The position numbers and the translations under genes were made by a program. From NCBI GenBank assembly GCA_002170395.1, contig NHEJ01000006.1, positions 5,472-69,471 of the forward strand: a DNA stretch of 64,000 nt, in the 5' to 3' direction. The notes under the pieces were generated by a model, which searched no databases, was not told the origin of the DNA, and saw only the letters and a program-made list of their open reading frames with translations. The stretch is from Betaproteobacteria bacterium TMED82 (GTDB lineage Bacteria; Pseudomonadota; Gammaproteobacteria; Burkholderiales; Burkholderiaceae_A). Shown one piece after another: positions 21,495 through 29,706 of the stretch; positions within the stretch are counted from its first letter, which is position 1; each line of letters begins with the position of its first letter.

Positions 21495-22157
21495 GTGAAT
21501 ATTATCGAACAACTTTTAATATACGTGGTACCCTTAGTTTTTGGAATTTGTCTGCATGAGGCTGCTCACGGTTACGTTGCAAATTTCTTTGGTGACCCTA
21601 CCGCATGAAAGGCGGGAAGAATTACCTTAAATCCGATACCTCATATTGATTTTTTAGGTACTCTTGTTATCCCATTTATATTAGCTATGATCGGTTCAGT
21701 AATCTTTGGCTGGGCTCGACCGGTGCCGGTAAACCCAAATAAGTTGAGGTCCCCGAAAATTCATTTTATTTTAGTTATCGCTGCGGGACCTCTGTCAAAT
21801 CTTTTACAAGCAATTTTTTGGGCTTTGATTTTTTCAAACTCGGCCTCAGAGAAAAGCGTTTTTGATGGCGAATCTGTAAACTTCATACAGAGAATTGCTG
21901 AGTTTGGAGTTTTAATAAATATTCTTCTGGCAGTTCTAAATTCTCTGCCTATTCTTCCATTGGATGGTGGAAGAATATTATGTAATCTTTTACCAACTAA
22001 GATTTCAACTATTTTTCAAAAAACTGAGGATTTTGGACTTTTCATATTATCATTCCTACTATTATCGGGAATTCTAGCAGATTATTGGTTAACCCCCTTA
22101 ACCGAATTTCTTTTAAAAGAAATACAATACCTTCCCGAATTTACTAATCAGCAATAA
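21495..22157 (+). pseudogene. Site-2 protease family zinc metalloprotease, interrupted by one in-frame TGA
   Basis: Intramembrane M50-type zinc protease gene. Reading from GTG at 21495, the frame gives the zinc site CLHEAAHGY near residue 22, then GDPTA, then TGA at 21606-21608 (codon 38). The same frame continues with KAGRITLNPIPHIDFLG and runs open to 22157, with the second metal motif NSLPILPLDGGRI. With the stop read through, the product is 220 codons, the usual length of this short family. No base gain or loss is needed, so this is a single nonsense change, a sequencing error or a readthrough site. In relatives I recall an aromatic residue at this position, and TGG to TGA would explain it. 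An internal restart would lose the HEAAH site. Confidence 0.85.
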
Positions 22158-22171
22158 AGAATGGGAAGTTA

Positions 22172-23374
22172 ATGTCCATGAATCCAGAGGAAAAGTCAGA
22201 ATCAAGCGTAGGAATTATAGGAGGTGGAATATCTGGCCTATCCGCCGCGCTAGTGCTTGCAAAACATAAGATTTCATGTGAACTTATTGAAAAAAATACT
22301 ATGCATTATTCTCTAGGCGCCGGAGTTCAACTCGGGCCAAATGCCACTAGAGCTTTGGCAAATTTAGATGTACTACCAAATTTACTAGAAAAAGCTTTTT
22401 TACCAAAAAAAATGCTAGTTTATGACATGAGATCTAGGTTTCCCCTAACCTCACTGGAAATAAGAGATAGGTTTTCAAAAAAATATAAGTTTCCATATTT
22501 GACAATGCTCAGAACAGATCTCCACGAGGCACTAACACAGAAAACAAAAGAATTTTCACAAATAAAAAAAAGTTACTCTACAAAAGTGATAAAGGTAAAA
22601 ACAACCAGTAGTAAAAAAATAGTAATTAGCACCAAAAGTACCAGTGTTTTTTCTGCTCTAGTATTGAGTGATGGCATTTCGAGCCCTCTCGGACAAAAAT
22701 TAGGCTTTTTAAAAAAGCCAAATTTTTCAAACATCAGTATCTTCAGAAGTATTATTCGCAATCCAAAATCTTGTTGTGCCGAGATTCATGAAAATATTAG
22801 CCTGTGGCTGGGTAAAAATTGTCATGTAGTTACGTATCCTGTTAATCAGACAGGTAGTATCAATATTGTTATTGCAGTCAAGAATGAACCTGAGAAGACA
22901 GTATTAAATAGAGGTCAAGTGCTATCACTAGACGCATTTTCACATTTTATCGACATAAAGTGTGACGCCTTGCAGGAAATAATTGAGCAAGGTGCTGATT
23001 GGTATGAGTGGCCAGTTTATCAGGGCAGACGAATCAAACAAACCAGTGATTTCCAAAGAAATGCAATAGTGCTTCTGGGAGATGCTGGGCACCCTTTAAA
23101 ACCTCACCTGGCTCAAGGAGCGTCTATGGCTTTAGAGGACAGCATGGTTTTAGATAAATTTCTTTTAAACGAGCAAAAACCAAGAGACTGGCAACGTATC
23201 TTTGAAGAATACGCTGCATCTCGAATACTAAGAATAAAACTAGTACAGAATCGCTCTGCTCGAAACGGCAAGATATTTCATTTTGCAGAGCCGATAAGGA
23301 CTCTTCGAAATTTTACTTTGAAGATGTTCGGAGGCCTACTTCTAGATCAACGGTGGCTGTACAAAAAAATTTAG
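22172..23374 (+). CDS. FAD-dependent monooxygenase (salicylate hydroxylase-like)
   Basis: Single-component flavoprotein hydroxylase fold of 400 residues. The FAD dinucleotide motif VGIIGGGISGLSAALVL is near residue 13. A degenerate DG motif (LVLSDGISSPLG) is near 165, and the GD motif VLLGDAGHPLKPHLAQGAS is near 303. The overall pattern is closest to salicylate or 3-hydroxybenzoate hydroxylases and the UbiH/COQ6 superfamily; the substrate cannot be told. It starts 14 bases after the broken protease gene, with GGGAAG before the ATG, and its stop overlaps the convergent pcd gene by 4 bases. Confidence 0.85.
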   Translation: MSMNPEEKSESSVGIIGGGISGLSAALVLAKHKISCELIEKNTMHYSLGAGVQLGPNATRALANLDVLPNLLEKAFLPKKMLVYDMRSRFPLTSLEIRDRFSKKYKFPYLTMLRTDLHEALTQKTKEFSQIKKSYSTKVIKVKTTSSKKIVISTKSTSVFSALVLSDGISSPLGQKLGFLKKPNFSNISIFRSIIRNPKSCCAEIHENISLWLGKNCHVVTYPVNQTGSINIVIAVKNEPEKTVLNRGQVLSLDAFSHFIDIKCDALQEIIEQGADWYEWPVYQGRRIKQTSDFQRNAIVLLGDAGHPLKPHLAQGASMALEDSMVLDKFLLNEQKPRDWQRIFEEYAASRILRIKLVQNRSARNGKIFHFAEPIRTLRNFTLKMFGGLLLDQRWLYKKI

Positions 23375-23742
23375 TCATCGTATTTAATATATTTAAACCG
23401 CGGATCCTCAGGCGTACCCTCTAAAATACTTTCTTTTCCCGGTTGCCATTGTATTACCCTCTCAATTTCCTGCGCCAACAAAAAGTCTTTCTCTGTAATT
23501 CCCTTTGCTGCATGATTCTGGAGTTTTACTATTACAAAAGCGTAAGAAACCGTGAGATCAGGGTGATGCCAAGCTGCCTCCGCTAAATGCCCGACTGTAT
23601 TAACAACCATGAGGGTACCTTTCCAACTTCCAGTCTTGTATTTCCTACGTATCCAACCAGCCTCGTAAAACCAATGCTTAAGTCTTTCTTTAAGCCTTAT
23701 CTCAATTTCTTCTGGTGTGAAAGTTTTTTCAGAATTTACCAT
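23371..23742 (-). CDS. pcd: Pterin-4a-carbinolamine dehydratase-like protein
   Basis: Small pterin-binding protein of the PCD/PhhB/DCoH family, 123 residues. The family motif is seen as HLAEAAWHHPDLTVSY, followed by VIVKLQNHAAKGITEKDF. In phenylalanine hydroxylase systems PCD recycles carbinolamine tetrahydrobiopterin. In methylotrophs a pcd gene is a regular member of the tetrahydromethanopterin gene cluster, where its role is unproven. Here it sits at the edge of that cluster beside folK, which fits the second role. No phenylalanine hydroxylase gene is in the window. Confidence 0.9.
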   Translation of the reverse strand: MVNSEKTFTPEEIEIRLKERLKHWFYEAGWIRRKYKTGSWKGTLMVVNTVGHLAEAAWHHPDLTVSYAFVIVKLQNHAAKGITEKDFLLAQEIERVIQWQPGKESILEGTPEDPRFKYIKYDD

Positions 23743-23782
23743 ATGTTATCCCAAATATTTATTTATACCTTATTATAAGCCG

Positions 23783-24310
23783 ATGTTCACAAAAAAAGTC
23801 TTTGTTGGTATTGGAGGAAACCAAGGAAACTCTATACAAAAACTCCGCAGGAGTTTGAAGTGTATTTCAATGATCCCAAAGGTAAAAATAGTCAGCAAAT
23901 CAAGCTTGTATCTTACAGAACCTGTCGGATTCAAGAAACAACCAAACTTTTACAATGCCGTAATCAGACTCGAAACTCGCCTTACTCCTTTCACATTACT
24001 TAAGAAGCTTTTAAGAATTGAAACTTTCATGAGACGAAAGCGCCACTTTAAAAATTCACCCCGGATTATTGACCTTGATCTTTTATTATTTTCTAACTAT
24101 TCAAAAAATTTTAAGGGCAAAAGTATGTTAGTGCTTCCACACCCCAGACTACATTTAAGAGCTTTCGTACTTTTTCCACTAGTCGAAATTTCACCTAACA
24201 ATATTATACCGGGCATCGGTTTAAGTAGGAATTACAAAAAATTGTGTTCCGGGCAAAAAATTACTCGATTAAAAATCCCTTTCGATAACTCACTTATAAT
24301 TAAATTCTAA
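23783..24310 (+). CDS. folK: 2-amino-4-hydroxy-6-hydroxymethyldihydropteridine pyrophosphokinase (HPPK)
   Basis: Transfers pyrophosphate from ATP to 6-hydroxymethyl-dihydropterin, a step for folate and possibly for the methanopterin pterin. HPPK signatures: FVGIGGNQGNSIQKLRRSL at the start, SSLYLTEPVGFKKQPNFYNA, the catalytic RIIDLDLLLF near residue 95, and LPHPRLHLRAFVLFPL. I use the ATG at 23783 (175 aa), because the reading frame upstream of it is not conserved. It is divergent from pcd across 40 bp, and its end overlaps the end of fhcC by 11 bases. Confidence 0.93.
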   Translation: MFTKKVFVGIGGNQGNSIQKLRRSLKCISMIPKVKIVSKSSLYLTEPVGFKKQPNFYNAVIRLETRLTPFTLLKKLLRIETFMRRKRHFKNSPRIIDLDLLLFSNYSKNFKGKSMLVLPHPRLHLRAFVLFPLVEISPNNIIPGIGLSRNYKKLCSGQKITRLKIPFDNSLIIKF

Positions 24311-25187
24311 CGAACCACTCAGCTTGTCCTGTGAAAGCTCTATCACCAACAAAACGTTTTACACACCTAAACTCCATTGTGGTAAAAGGTTTGCCAAACT
24401 TAAGAAATTGCTTAGTTACTAAACCCCAAAAGGAGCTAAAGTCATGGTTTGCCGAAATAAAAGTTCTTGGTACTGCTGGAGCCTCTCCTGCAAAAAATAT
24501 ACTGCCCCTACGCATGCCAAAGCCAGCAAAAGGGCCAACTTTTCCTCCGACTAAAACGGTTCCAGCAGTCATATAAGAACAGAAAAAGTTTCCTGCATTT
24601 CCTCGTATTAAAACAAATCCTCTCCTCATCCTCTGTCCAAATCTTTCTCCAACACTACCATGAACTAATAAATATCCGCCCTTCATTCCATGTTTATCGC
24701 CGGGTAAATTTGCTGCGCCAAATGCACCTACATCACCTTTTACCTCTATTTTTCCACCTTCCATTTTTGATGCGATATGTATTCCAGCTGATCCTTCAAT
24801 AAAAATATATCCGGAAGTAAAATGATCGCCACAATAATTACCTACACTACTATCTATATAGACATTACAACCATCAAAGCATTTTCCAATATAGTCTACC
24901 TTGCTTAGATCACCTTGAAAAATAAACTGCAAGCGTACAGATTTTTCCGACTTTTCCATTCTATTTTTAGAAACTTTTTCAGAATAGTGAGCTGCCTTTA
25001 ATTCACTTAATTTTTTTATGTGGAAGAAACTTTTCAATTTTCTTTTCTTTAAACCGTCATAAATATCCAGATTTGAGATTTGATCTAAAGTCATTTTTGA
25101 AAAACTCAACTTAATGAAGCAGGAAAAGTCAAGTCGATTAAGTGGCTGACGGTACAAACTAAAAATCACCCTAGTATCGCTCTGCAC
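24300..25187 (-). CDS. fhcC: Formyltransferase/hydrolase complex subunit C
   Basis: Subunit of FhcABCD, which moves the formyl group from formyl-H4MPT to methylofuran and hydrolyses it to formate. The protein (295 aa) contains a chain of glycine repeats with spacing like GxxGxxxG, from about residue 110 to 260 (GGYLLVHGSVGERFGQRMRRG and onward). This is the right-handed beta-helix shared with FwdC and the GltB C-terminus. The start is GTG (no ATG fits), inside the end of fhcD. It is the last gene of fhcB-A-D-C, read in the order B, A, D, C on the minus strand. Confidence 0.94.
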   Translation of the reverse strand: MQSDTRVIFSLYRQPLNRLDFSCFIKLSFSKMTLDQISNLDIYDGLKKRKLKSFFHIKKLSELKAAHYSEKVSKNRMEKSEKSVRLQFIFQGDLSKVDYIGKCFDGCNVYIDSSVGNYCGDHFTSGYIFIEGSAGIHIASKMEGGKIEVKGDVGAFGAANLPGDKHGMKGGYLLVHGSVGERFGQRMRRGFVLIRGNAGNFFCSYMTAGTVLVGGKVGPFAGFGMRRGSIFFAGEAPAVPRTFISANHDFSSFWGLVTKQFLKFGKPFTTMEFRCVKRFVGDRAFTGQAEWFVRI

Positions 25188-26082
25188 CGAATTCTTTCTC
25201 TAAAATTTTTTTTAAATAAAAATGATAAGGTCCTAATTTCCCACCATAATTCCCTGCCGATATTTGAATTAGTCCTTTACCTCTAAATTTCATCATTTCT
25301 GCCATTGCCGTTGACATTGCTTTTTCAACATCTACTTCAGCTAATCCATCAACAACGATTTCCATTACGCTCGATGAGTCAGAAGGCAACTTTGAGTCTT
25401 TAGTAAACCCAAAAAGCGCCGGACAAAATTTGTTATTGGTTGAAGCGGGCAAAGACTTATACTTACTTCCGACTTTAGACCCTGATCTCACTATTCCACC
25501 TGGGAAAGGAGTAATTACATTAGGAAGATTTTGAATAACCTTTACGCCGCATTCGCTTATCTTAAGTGCAATATCTGTGCTTTCTGCAATTATTATTAAA
25601 TTACCCCCGCCGATAGCTTTTACCCATCTGGCTTTTTCTTCCCCCACAAACTCCCCGTCCATTGTAGGAATTCTCCAATATCTTTTAGCATTCCACACTT
25701 TTGATATTTGCCAACCATCTCCAAAAAACCTTAAATTTTTAGCCAAGTTCAGTTCTTCGCCACTATCTAGTCCGTTGAAAACGCTGGTAGTGGGACAAGT
25801 TAAAACACATTGACCAACCCGAGTCTCTAACTGTTTCGCTAATTCTCCTCTTGACATTGAAAATAACAAAACCGATACTCCTGGTCTATTATCAGGTGTT
25901 TCCATTTCCGATAATTCAACTTCAATTCCACCCTCACAACCACAGGCTATAACAGAAGTCGCGAAACCCGTCATCGAAATTGCAGCTTTACGAGCCAACT
26001 CTAAATTTAATGCCGTAATTATTATCCTAACAGCCTTCATAGGAAAGGCCTCAGCAAAAGTATCCTCTATGATAGATTTCAT
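25171..26082 (-). CDS. fhcD: Formylmethanofuran:tetrahydromethanopterin formyltransferase (complex subunit D)
   Basis: Transfers formyl between H4MPT and the furan cofactor; homologue of archaeal Ftr. The N-terminus IIEDTFAEAFPMKAVRI is nearly identical in style to Ftr. TGFATSVIACGCEGGIE, ETPDNRPGVSVLLF and FPGGIVRSGSKVGSKY follow. I choose the ATG at 26082 (303 aa), which places the conserved DTFAEAF at the start as in relatives; a TTG at 26106 would add eight odd residues (RWLNSWL). It overlaps fhcC by 17 bases and follows fhcA closely. Confidence 0.94.
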   Translation of the reverse strand: MKSIIEDTFAEAFPMKAVRIIITALNLELARKAAISMTGFATSVIACGCEGGIEVELSEMETPDNRPGVSVLLFSMSRGELAKQLETRVGQCVLTCPTTSVFNGLDSGEELNLAKNLRFFGDGWQISKVWNAKRYWRIPTMDGEFVGEEKARWVKAIGGGNLIIIAESTDIALKISECGVKVIQNLPNVITPFPGGIVRSGSKVGSKYKSLPASTNNKFCPALFGFTKDSKLPSDSSSVMEIVVDGLAEVDVEKAMSTAMAEMMKFRGKGLIQISAGNYGGKLGPYHFYLKKILEKEFGAERY

Positions 26083-26107
26083 AAGCCAGCTATTTAACCA
26101 CCTCAAT

Positions 26108-27763
26108 CTATAAATAATTCGTTAATATTCTGCCTGATCCTACGGAAAATCTTAGGTCATCAACGGAAATCTTTGAACTCGAAAAATGAGTGCTTAGGTT
26201 TGTTTCATAATACTTCTTCAAGTATCTTTCAATACCTTTATCGAAAGGAACGTCCAAAGTATGTACCCCAGAGTCAACTACCGATACTAGTTTACCTTTC
26301 CTAACAACAATTTTCCCATTTTTAAAAACGTATTCCGGGTTAGAAAACATGTATTCCTTGTCATTGTCATTTTTATAAATTGAAATGTCTGCCACCGAAC
26401 CTGCTTTCAAATTTCCAACATTTTTTAATCCTAATAATTTGGCCGGAGCAGACCGCGTCATAATCACTATTTCATATAGAGATAATTCCTTCTTGATTTG
26501 ATGTAATGAACAATGTTCTAGTACCTCGGGGTGTAATTTACTCATCTGCTCATCTCTAAAAGATTTATCCATTAATAAACGGATTAAGTGTGGATAACTC
26601 GTAAAAGGTCCTCCATTAGGATGATCTGTCGTTAAAACTATTCTCCAAGGATCATCCATGAGTAAAAATAACTCCAAACCGATCACCCATTGCAATGAAT
26701 TTACGAAGCTTTCTTCTCTGTATTTAAAAGGTACTACCCCACAGCCAGCATCACACTCGATATCGCCTAACACCCATTTTTTTGGATTGGCATTTCTAGA
26801 ATTTGAGAACTGCTTCATTGTATCTGCTGAAGTAGTTACAGTCTGCCCAAAAATAATCTGTCCAACATCGATGCTAATATTAGGATTCTTTTTTAGCATT
26901 TCTAACAATGCTAACGCACCAGAGGAGAATTTTTTTGAGCCCTCACTTCCATAGCAGTGGAATTGAACGTGAGTCAAATGACCTGGTAATCCGTCCAACG
27001 CCTCTATGGTTTTAATTGTTGATTCAATATTTCCCGGAACACCTAAGTTTGAAGTATGAATATGAAGTGGATGAGGAACACCTAATTCAGTAAGAGAGAT
27101 CGCTAATTCTTTTAAAATATTTCTCGGCGTCAACTCCCAATGAGAATGCTTTTCATCAACATCTAAAGATCTCTGATTGAACTTGAATGCAGAGACTCCT
27201 CCGGGGTTTACTACCTTCACACCCAATGCCTTACTATTATTGATCGCCCAACCAACATAATCCCTCACAAACTCATGTTCACTTTTCTTCGCAAGCATTT
27301 CTAAAAAAATTTCATCGTTACCCAGCATGACATATGCACCATGATCAAGAATTGGCACATCACCCATCTCCATATGAGCCTGCCTCGCGTTAGAAAAAAT
27401 CATTGCAGGTTCAAAGGCAGCTGTATAACCCATTTCTGCATATTTATAACCCGTCTGTAATGTCCCAGGAGAACAACATCCTGTAGAAGTTATTTCAACC
27501 TCATTAAATTTCCTTTTATCATCTCTATGATTTTCAGGCAGCAGTAGTCGTGCAATATTTGTTTTTCCTCCTCCAATGTGAGTATGCATATCGATACCTC
27601 CTGCCAGAATAACCATATCTGTACAATCAATTATTGAGCCCTTGTCTTTACTATTTACTTTATCTACTATTTTCTCTCCATCAATGCAGATATCTATTTG
27701 CTGTCCATTTAACTTTTGCGTTGGATCAATCACAGATCCATTGATTAATCTATACGTCGCCAT
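26108..27763 (-). CDS. fhcA: Formyltransferase/hydrolase complex subunit A (formylmethanofuran hydrolase)
   Basis: Amidohydrolase-fold subunit that carries out the hydrolysis of formyl-methylofuran to formate. Metal-site stretches seen are GGIDMHTHIGGGK near residue 55, LHIHTSNLGVPGN near 225, HLTHVQFHCYG near 255, and the Asp-containing LTTDHPNGGPFTSYPH near 375. The ATG at 27763 (551 aa) is preceded by GAGGAAGG at good spacing and gives the natural MATYRLINGSVIDP start; a longer start six codons upstream lacks this support. It overlaps fhcB by 14 bases. Confidence 0.95.
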   Translation of the reverse strand: MATYRLINGSVIDPTQKLNGQQIDICIDGEKIVDKVNSKDKGSIIDCTDMVILAGGIDMHTHIGGGKTNIARLLLPENHRDDKRKFNEVEITSTGCCSPGTLQTGYKYAEMGYTAAFEPAMIFSNARQAHMEMGDVPILDHGAYVMLGNDEIFLEMLAKKSEHEFVRDYVGWAINNSKALGVKVVNPGGVSAFKFNQRSLDVDEKHSHWELTPRNILKELAISLTELGVPHPLHIHTSNLGVPGNIESTIKTIEALDGLPGHLTHVQFHCYGSEGSKKFSSGALALLEMLKKNPNISIDVGQIIFGQTVTTSADTMKQFSNSRNANPKKWVLGDIECDAGCGVVPFKYREESFVNSLQWVIGLELFLLMDDPWRIVLTTDHPNGGPFTSYPHLIRLLMDKSFRDEQMSKLHPEVLEHCSLHQIKKELSLYEIVIMTRSAPAKLLGLKNVGNLKAGSVADISIYKNDNDKEYMFSNPEYVFKNGKIVVRKGKLVSVVDSGVHTLDVPFDKGIERYLKKYYETNLSTHFSSSKISVDDLRFSVGSGRILTNYL

Positions 27764-28991
27764 AGCCTTCCTCTTTCTCACCTAATAATTCCTTGATGAC
27801 CGAATCGACGGTCATTAAACCATCAGTTACAAGTTTACACAGAGGAATTATCGAAACGCCATCACCTCTCATTAAGTATCCACTAGCTCCAATTCCGTTT
27901 GTAGCCACTGGTATATAAATTAACTCTTTTGTTCGAGACATAATTTTATCTAATTTATTCCCATAATTTTTGTGTCCTATCAAAATAAGAGATATTTCAC
28001 TTAGATCTAAAGAGTCATCAAGATCATCGCTGAAACATGAGATCCATACAACCGTATCAATTTCCTTTTTCTTCAACAATGAACTTAAGGTAAATCTGTG
28101 TGGGTCATAGTCCAAATTACCCAAACTAAATTTACTGCGCAGAGGGAGACCTGTCATCCAAACCATAACATTCTGCATGGTCAAAGAACCTTCATCACCT
28201 CCAAGAGTTAATATACTCACTCGATAATTTACATTTAAATGCCTCACTATTTCCACTAAGAGGATTGCAATATCTTCGGCATAATCGCTATAAAAATTAG
28301 GATCCCAAATAATAGCTGTATATTTTGACCCGTCAATCTTATTCATTAATAACTCTAAATCGTCATCCAAATATTGTTTATCAGAAGTCGAAATGAACGC
28401 GGATAATTTTTGTAGCTTTAGTAGCATAACTTCCTCACTCCACGAAGCATCACCAATAATATATTTCTCTTTTTTTGAATTTCCTGGTCCCTCCTTTTCA
28501 ATTCTATCTAAAAGACGTGGGGTTCTAATATTAGGAATTGTGCCGAGGAATATTAGTAAGTCAGCCCTTTTTTTTACTTCTGACAAACTACAAAATAGTG
28601 CCCCTTTATTTTGAATTGACTTAGAGACCTTACTTAAGATATCACCATACTTATGATCTACCACAGCATTAAATTTACAAGCTAACTTAACGACCTCTCT
28701 TGCACCGGCTACATCGACTCCAAGACCAGAAATAAATATTCTTTCATTTTTTCTTAATTTTGATCGGATTTGTTCAATTGCATTTGGTAAATTGATAAAT
28801 TTTTTTCTTCCAAATGCTAGATCTTTTTTTGTGGACTTTGTTAATGCTTTTTTCAGCCCAATTTCGGCTTTTTGACAAGATGGTAAATTCTCTATCAACC
28901 CATCTTTGAAAAATGGTGAAGGTAGCCCATCACATACGAGAGCACAAAACGGGCATGTCCAAAAGATCTCTTCATTTCTCTCTACCTTCAT
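27750..28991 (-). CDS. fhcB: Formyltransferase/hydrolase complex subunit B
   Basis: Homologue of the molybdopterin subunit FwdB of archaeal formylmethanofuran dehydrogenase. In bacterial Fhc complexes it is thought to be structural. An N-terminal CPFC...C cluster motif is kept (residues 13-20). The place of the archaeal metal-ligand Cys/Sec (SVCHGP in FwdB) reads YGDILS near residue 115-120, so that ligand is gone. The following SLSEVKKRADLLIFLG is well conserved. I use the ATG at 28991 (413 aa), whose ATGA overlaps the stop of the HisA-like gene; a start 12 codons earlier lacks a conserved match. Confidence 0.92.
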   Translation of the reverse strand: MKVERNEEIFWTCPFCALVCDGLPSPFFKDGLIENLPSCQKAEIGLKKALTKSTKKDLAFGRKKFINLPNAIEQIRSKLRKNERIFISGLGVDVAGAREVVKLACKFNAVVDHKYGDILSKVSKSIQNKGALFCSLSEVKKRADLLIFLGTIPNIRTPRLLDRIEKEGPGNSKKEKYIIGDASWSEEVMLLKLQKLSAFISTSDKQYLDDDLELLMNKIDGSKYTAIIWDPNFYSDYAEDIAILLVEIVRHLNVNYRVSILTLGGDEGSLTMQNVMVWMTGLPLRSKFSLGNLDYDPHRFTLSSLLKKKEIDTVVWISCFSDDLDDSLDLSEISLILIGHKNYGNKLDKIMSRTKELIYIPVATNGIGASGYLMRGDGVSIIPLCKLVTDGLMTVDSVIKELLGEKEEGYGDV

Positions 28992-29704
28992 ATTAATTTT
29001 TTTCCCTGATGGATTACGGTCGAACATAACCAGCCTGCGGCCCCAAAGGACTCGACTAATTCACAATCACTAGAGTTTCGAACCCCACCAGCACCAAAAA
29101 TTTTTACATCTTTTCTAACAGCCCTAACTTCACGTAACCACTCTATATCAGGACCAGTATTCATTCCGACACTATCTAAATTCATTAATATTATCGAACG
29201 AGGCCAGACTTGATAATTAGCACTAATATTAGCAACATCAAGAAAACTATTATTTCTTTTATCTATCGATAATACAGCACTTCCGATTTCATCAAAAATC
29301 ATCTTGGCTTCCTTCAAGGACTTAACTGTTTCAGTTCCAAAAACAGGAACAATTCTATTAGCTGCATTGACAAATTTACTTTTAACACATCCTATTTTCT
29401 CTAAAAGTTTCTCATAGTCTTCTAGACTTCTAAAACCTGCATCTAGCCAAATATAATTACTTTCAGTAAATTCTAATATTTCTTTTATAAAATTATACTG
29501 CGCAGTGTTGTGTTCAATCGCATCTAGATCTGAAATATATATTACGTTTGCATTTGTTTTTTTTTGCATTGCTTTTATAATTATTTCTGGATCAGACGAG
29601 GGACATAACTTGGACTTTAATTTTTTATACTGGTCTCGATGACCTGCTTTTGCAGAAACAATTACACCGTCCATTATATCTATTACCGGAATTATCTTGA
29701 ACAT
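28988..29704 (-). CDS. HisA-like TIM-barrel protein of the C1 cluster
   Basis: Relative of phosphoribosylformimino-AICAR isomerase HisA (COG1411-type), 238 residues. It begins with IIPVIDIMDGVIVSAKAGHR and ends with the phosphate-binding IFGAGGVRNSSDCELVESF and GAAGWLCSTVIHQGK. It differs from true HisA in length and around the catalytic loops. Such genes occur in methanogens and in H4MPT-using methylotrophs, with no proven function; a role in H4MPT or methylofuran synthesis is inferred from context. It is translationally coupled to fhcB (ATGA overlap). Its start codon lies only 2 bases from the divergent ATP-grasp gene. Confidence 0.85.
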   Translation of the reverse strand: MFKIIPVIDIMDGVIVSAKAGHRDQYKKLKSKLCPSSDPEIIIKAMQKKTNANVIYISDLDAIEHNTAQYNFIKEILEFTESNYIWLDAGFRSLEDYEKLLEKIGCVKSKFVNAANRIVPVFGTETVKSLKEAKMIFDEIGSAVLSIDKRNNSFLDVANISANYQVWPRSIILMNLDSVGMNTGPDIEWLREVRAVRKDVKIFGAGGVRNSSDCELVESFGAAGWLCSTVIHQGKKLI

Positions 29705-29706
29705 TT

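Noticed and set aside
21606-21608. Selenocysteine or genetic-code-4 reading of the in-frame TGA
   Set aside because: Many genes here end in TGA, so code 4 is not used. The protease family does not carry Cys at this site as far as I recall, and only a 4 bp AAGG/CCTT stem follows, too weak for a bacterial SECIS.
25171-26106. TTG at 26106 as start of fhcD
   Set aside because: It would add RWLNSWL before the conserved IIEDTFAEAF; the ATG at 26082 gives the family-like N-terminus.
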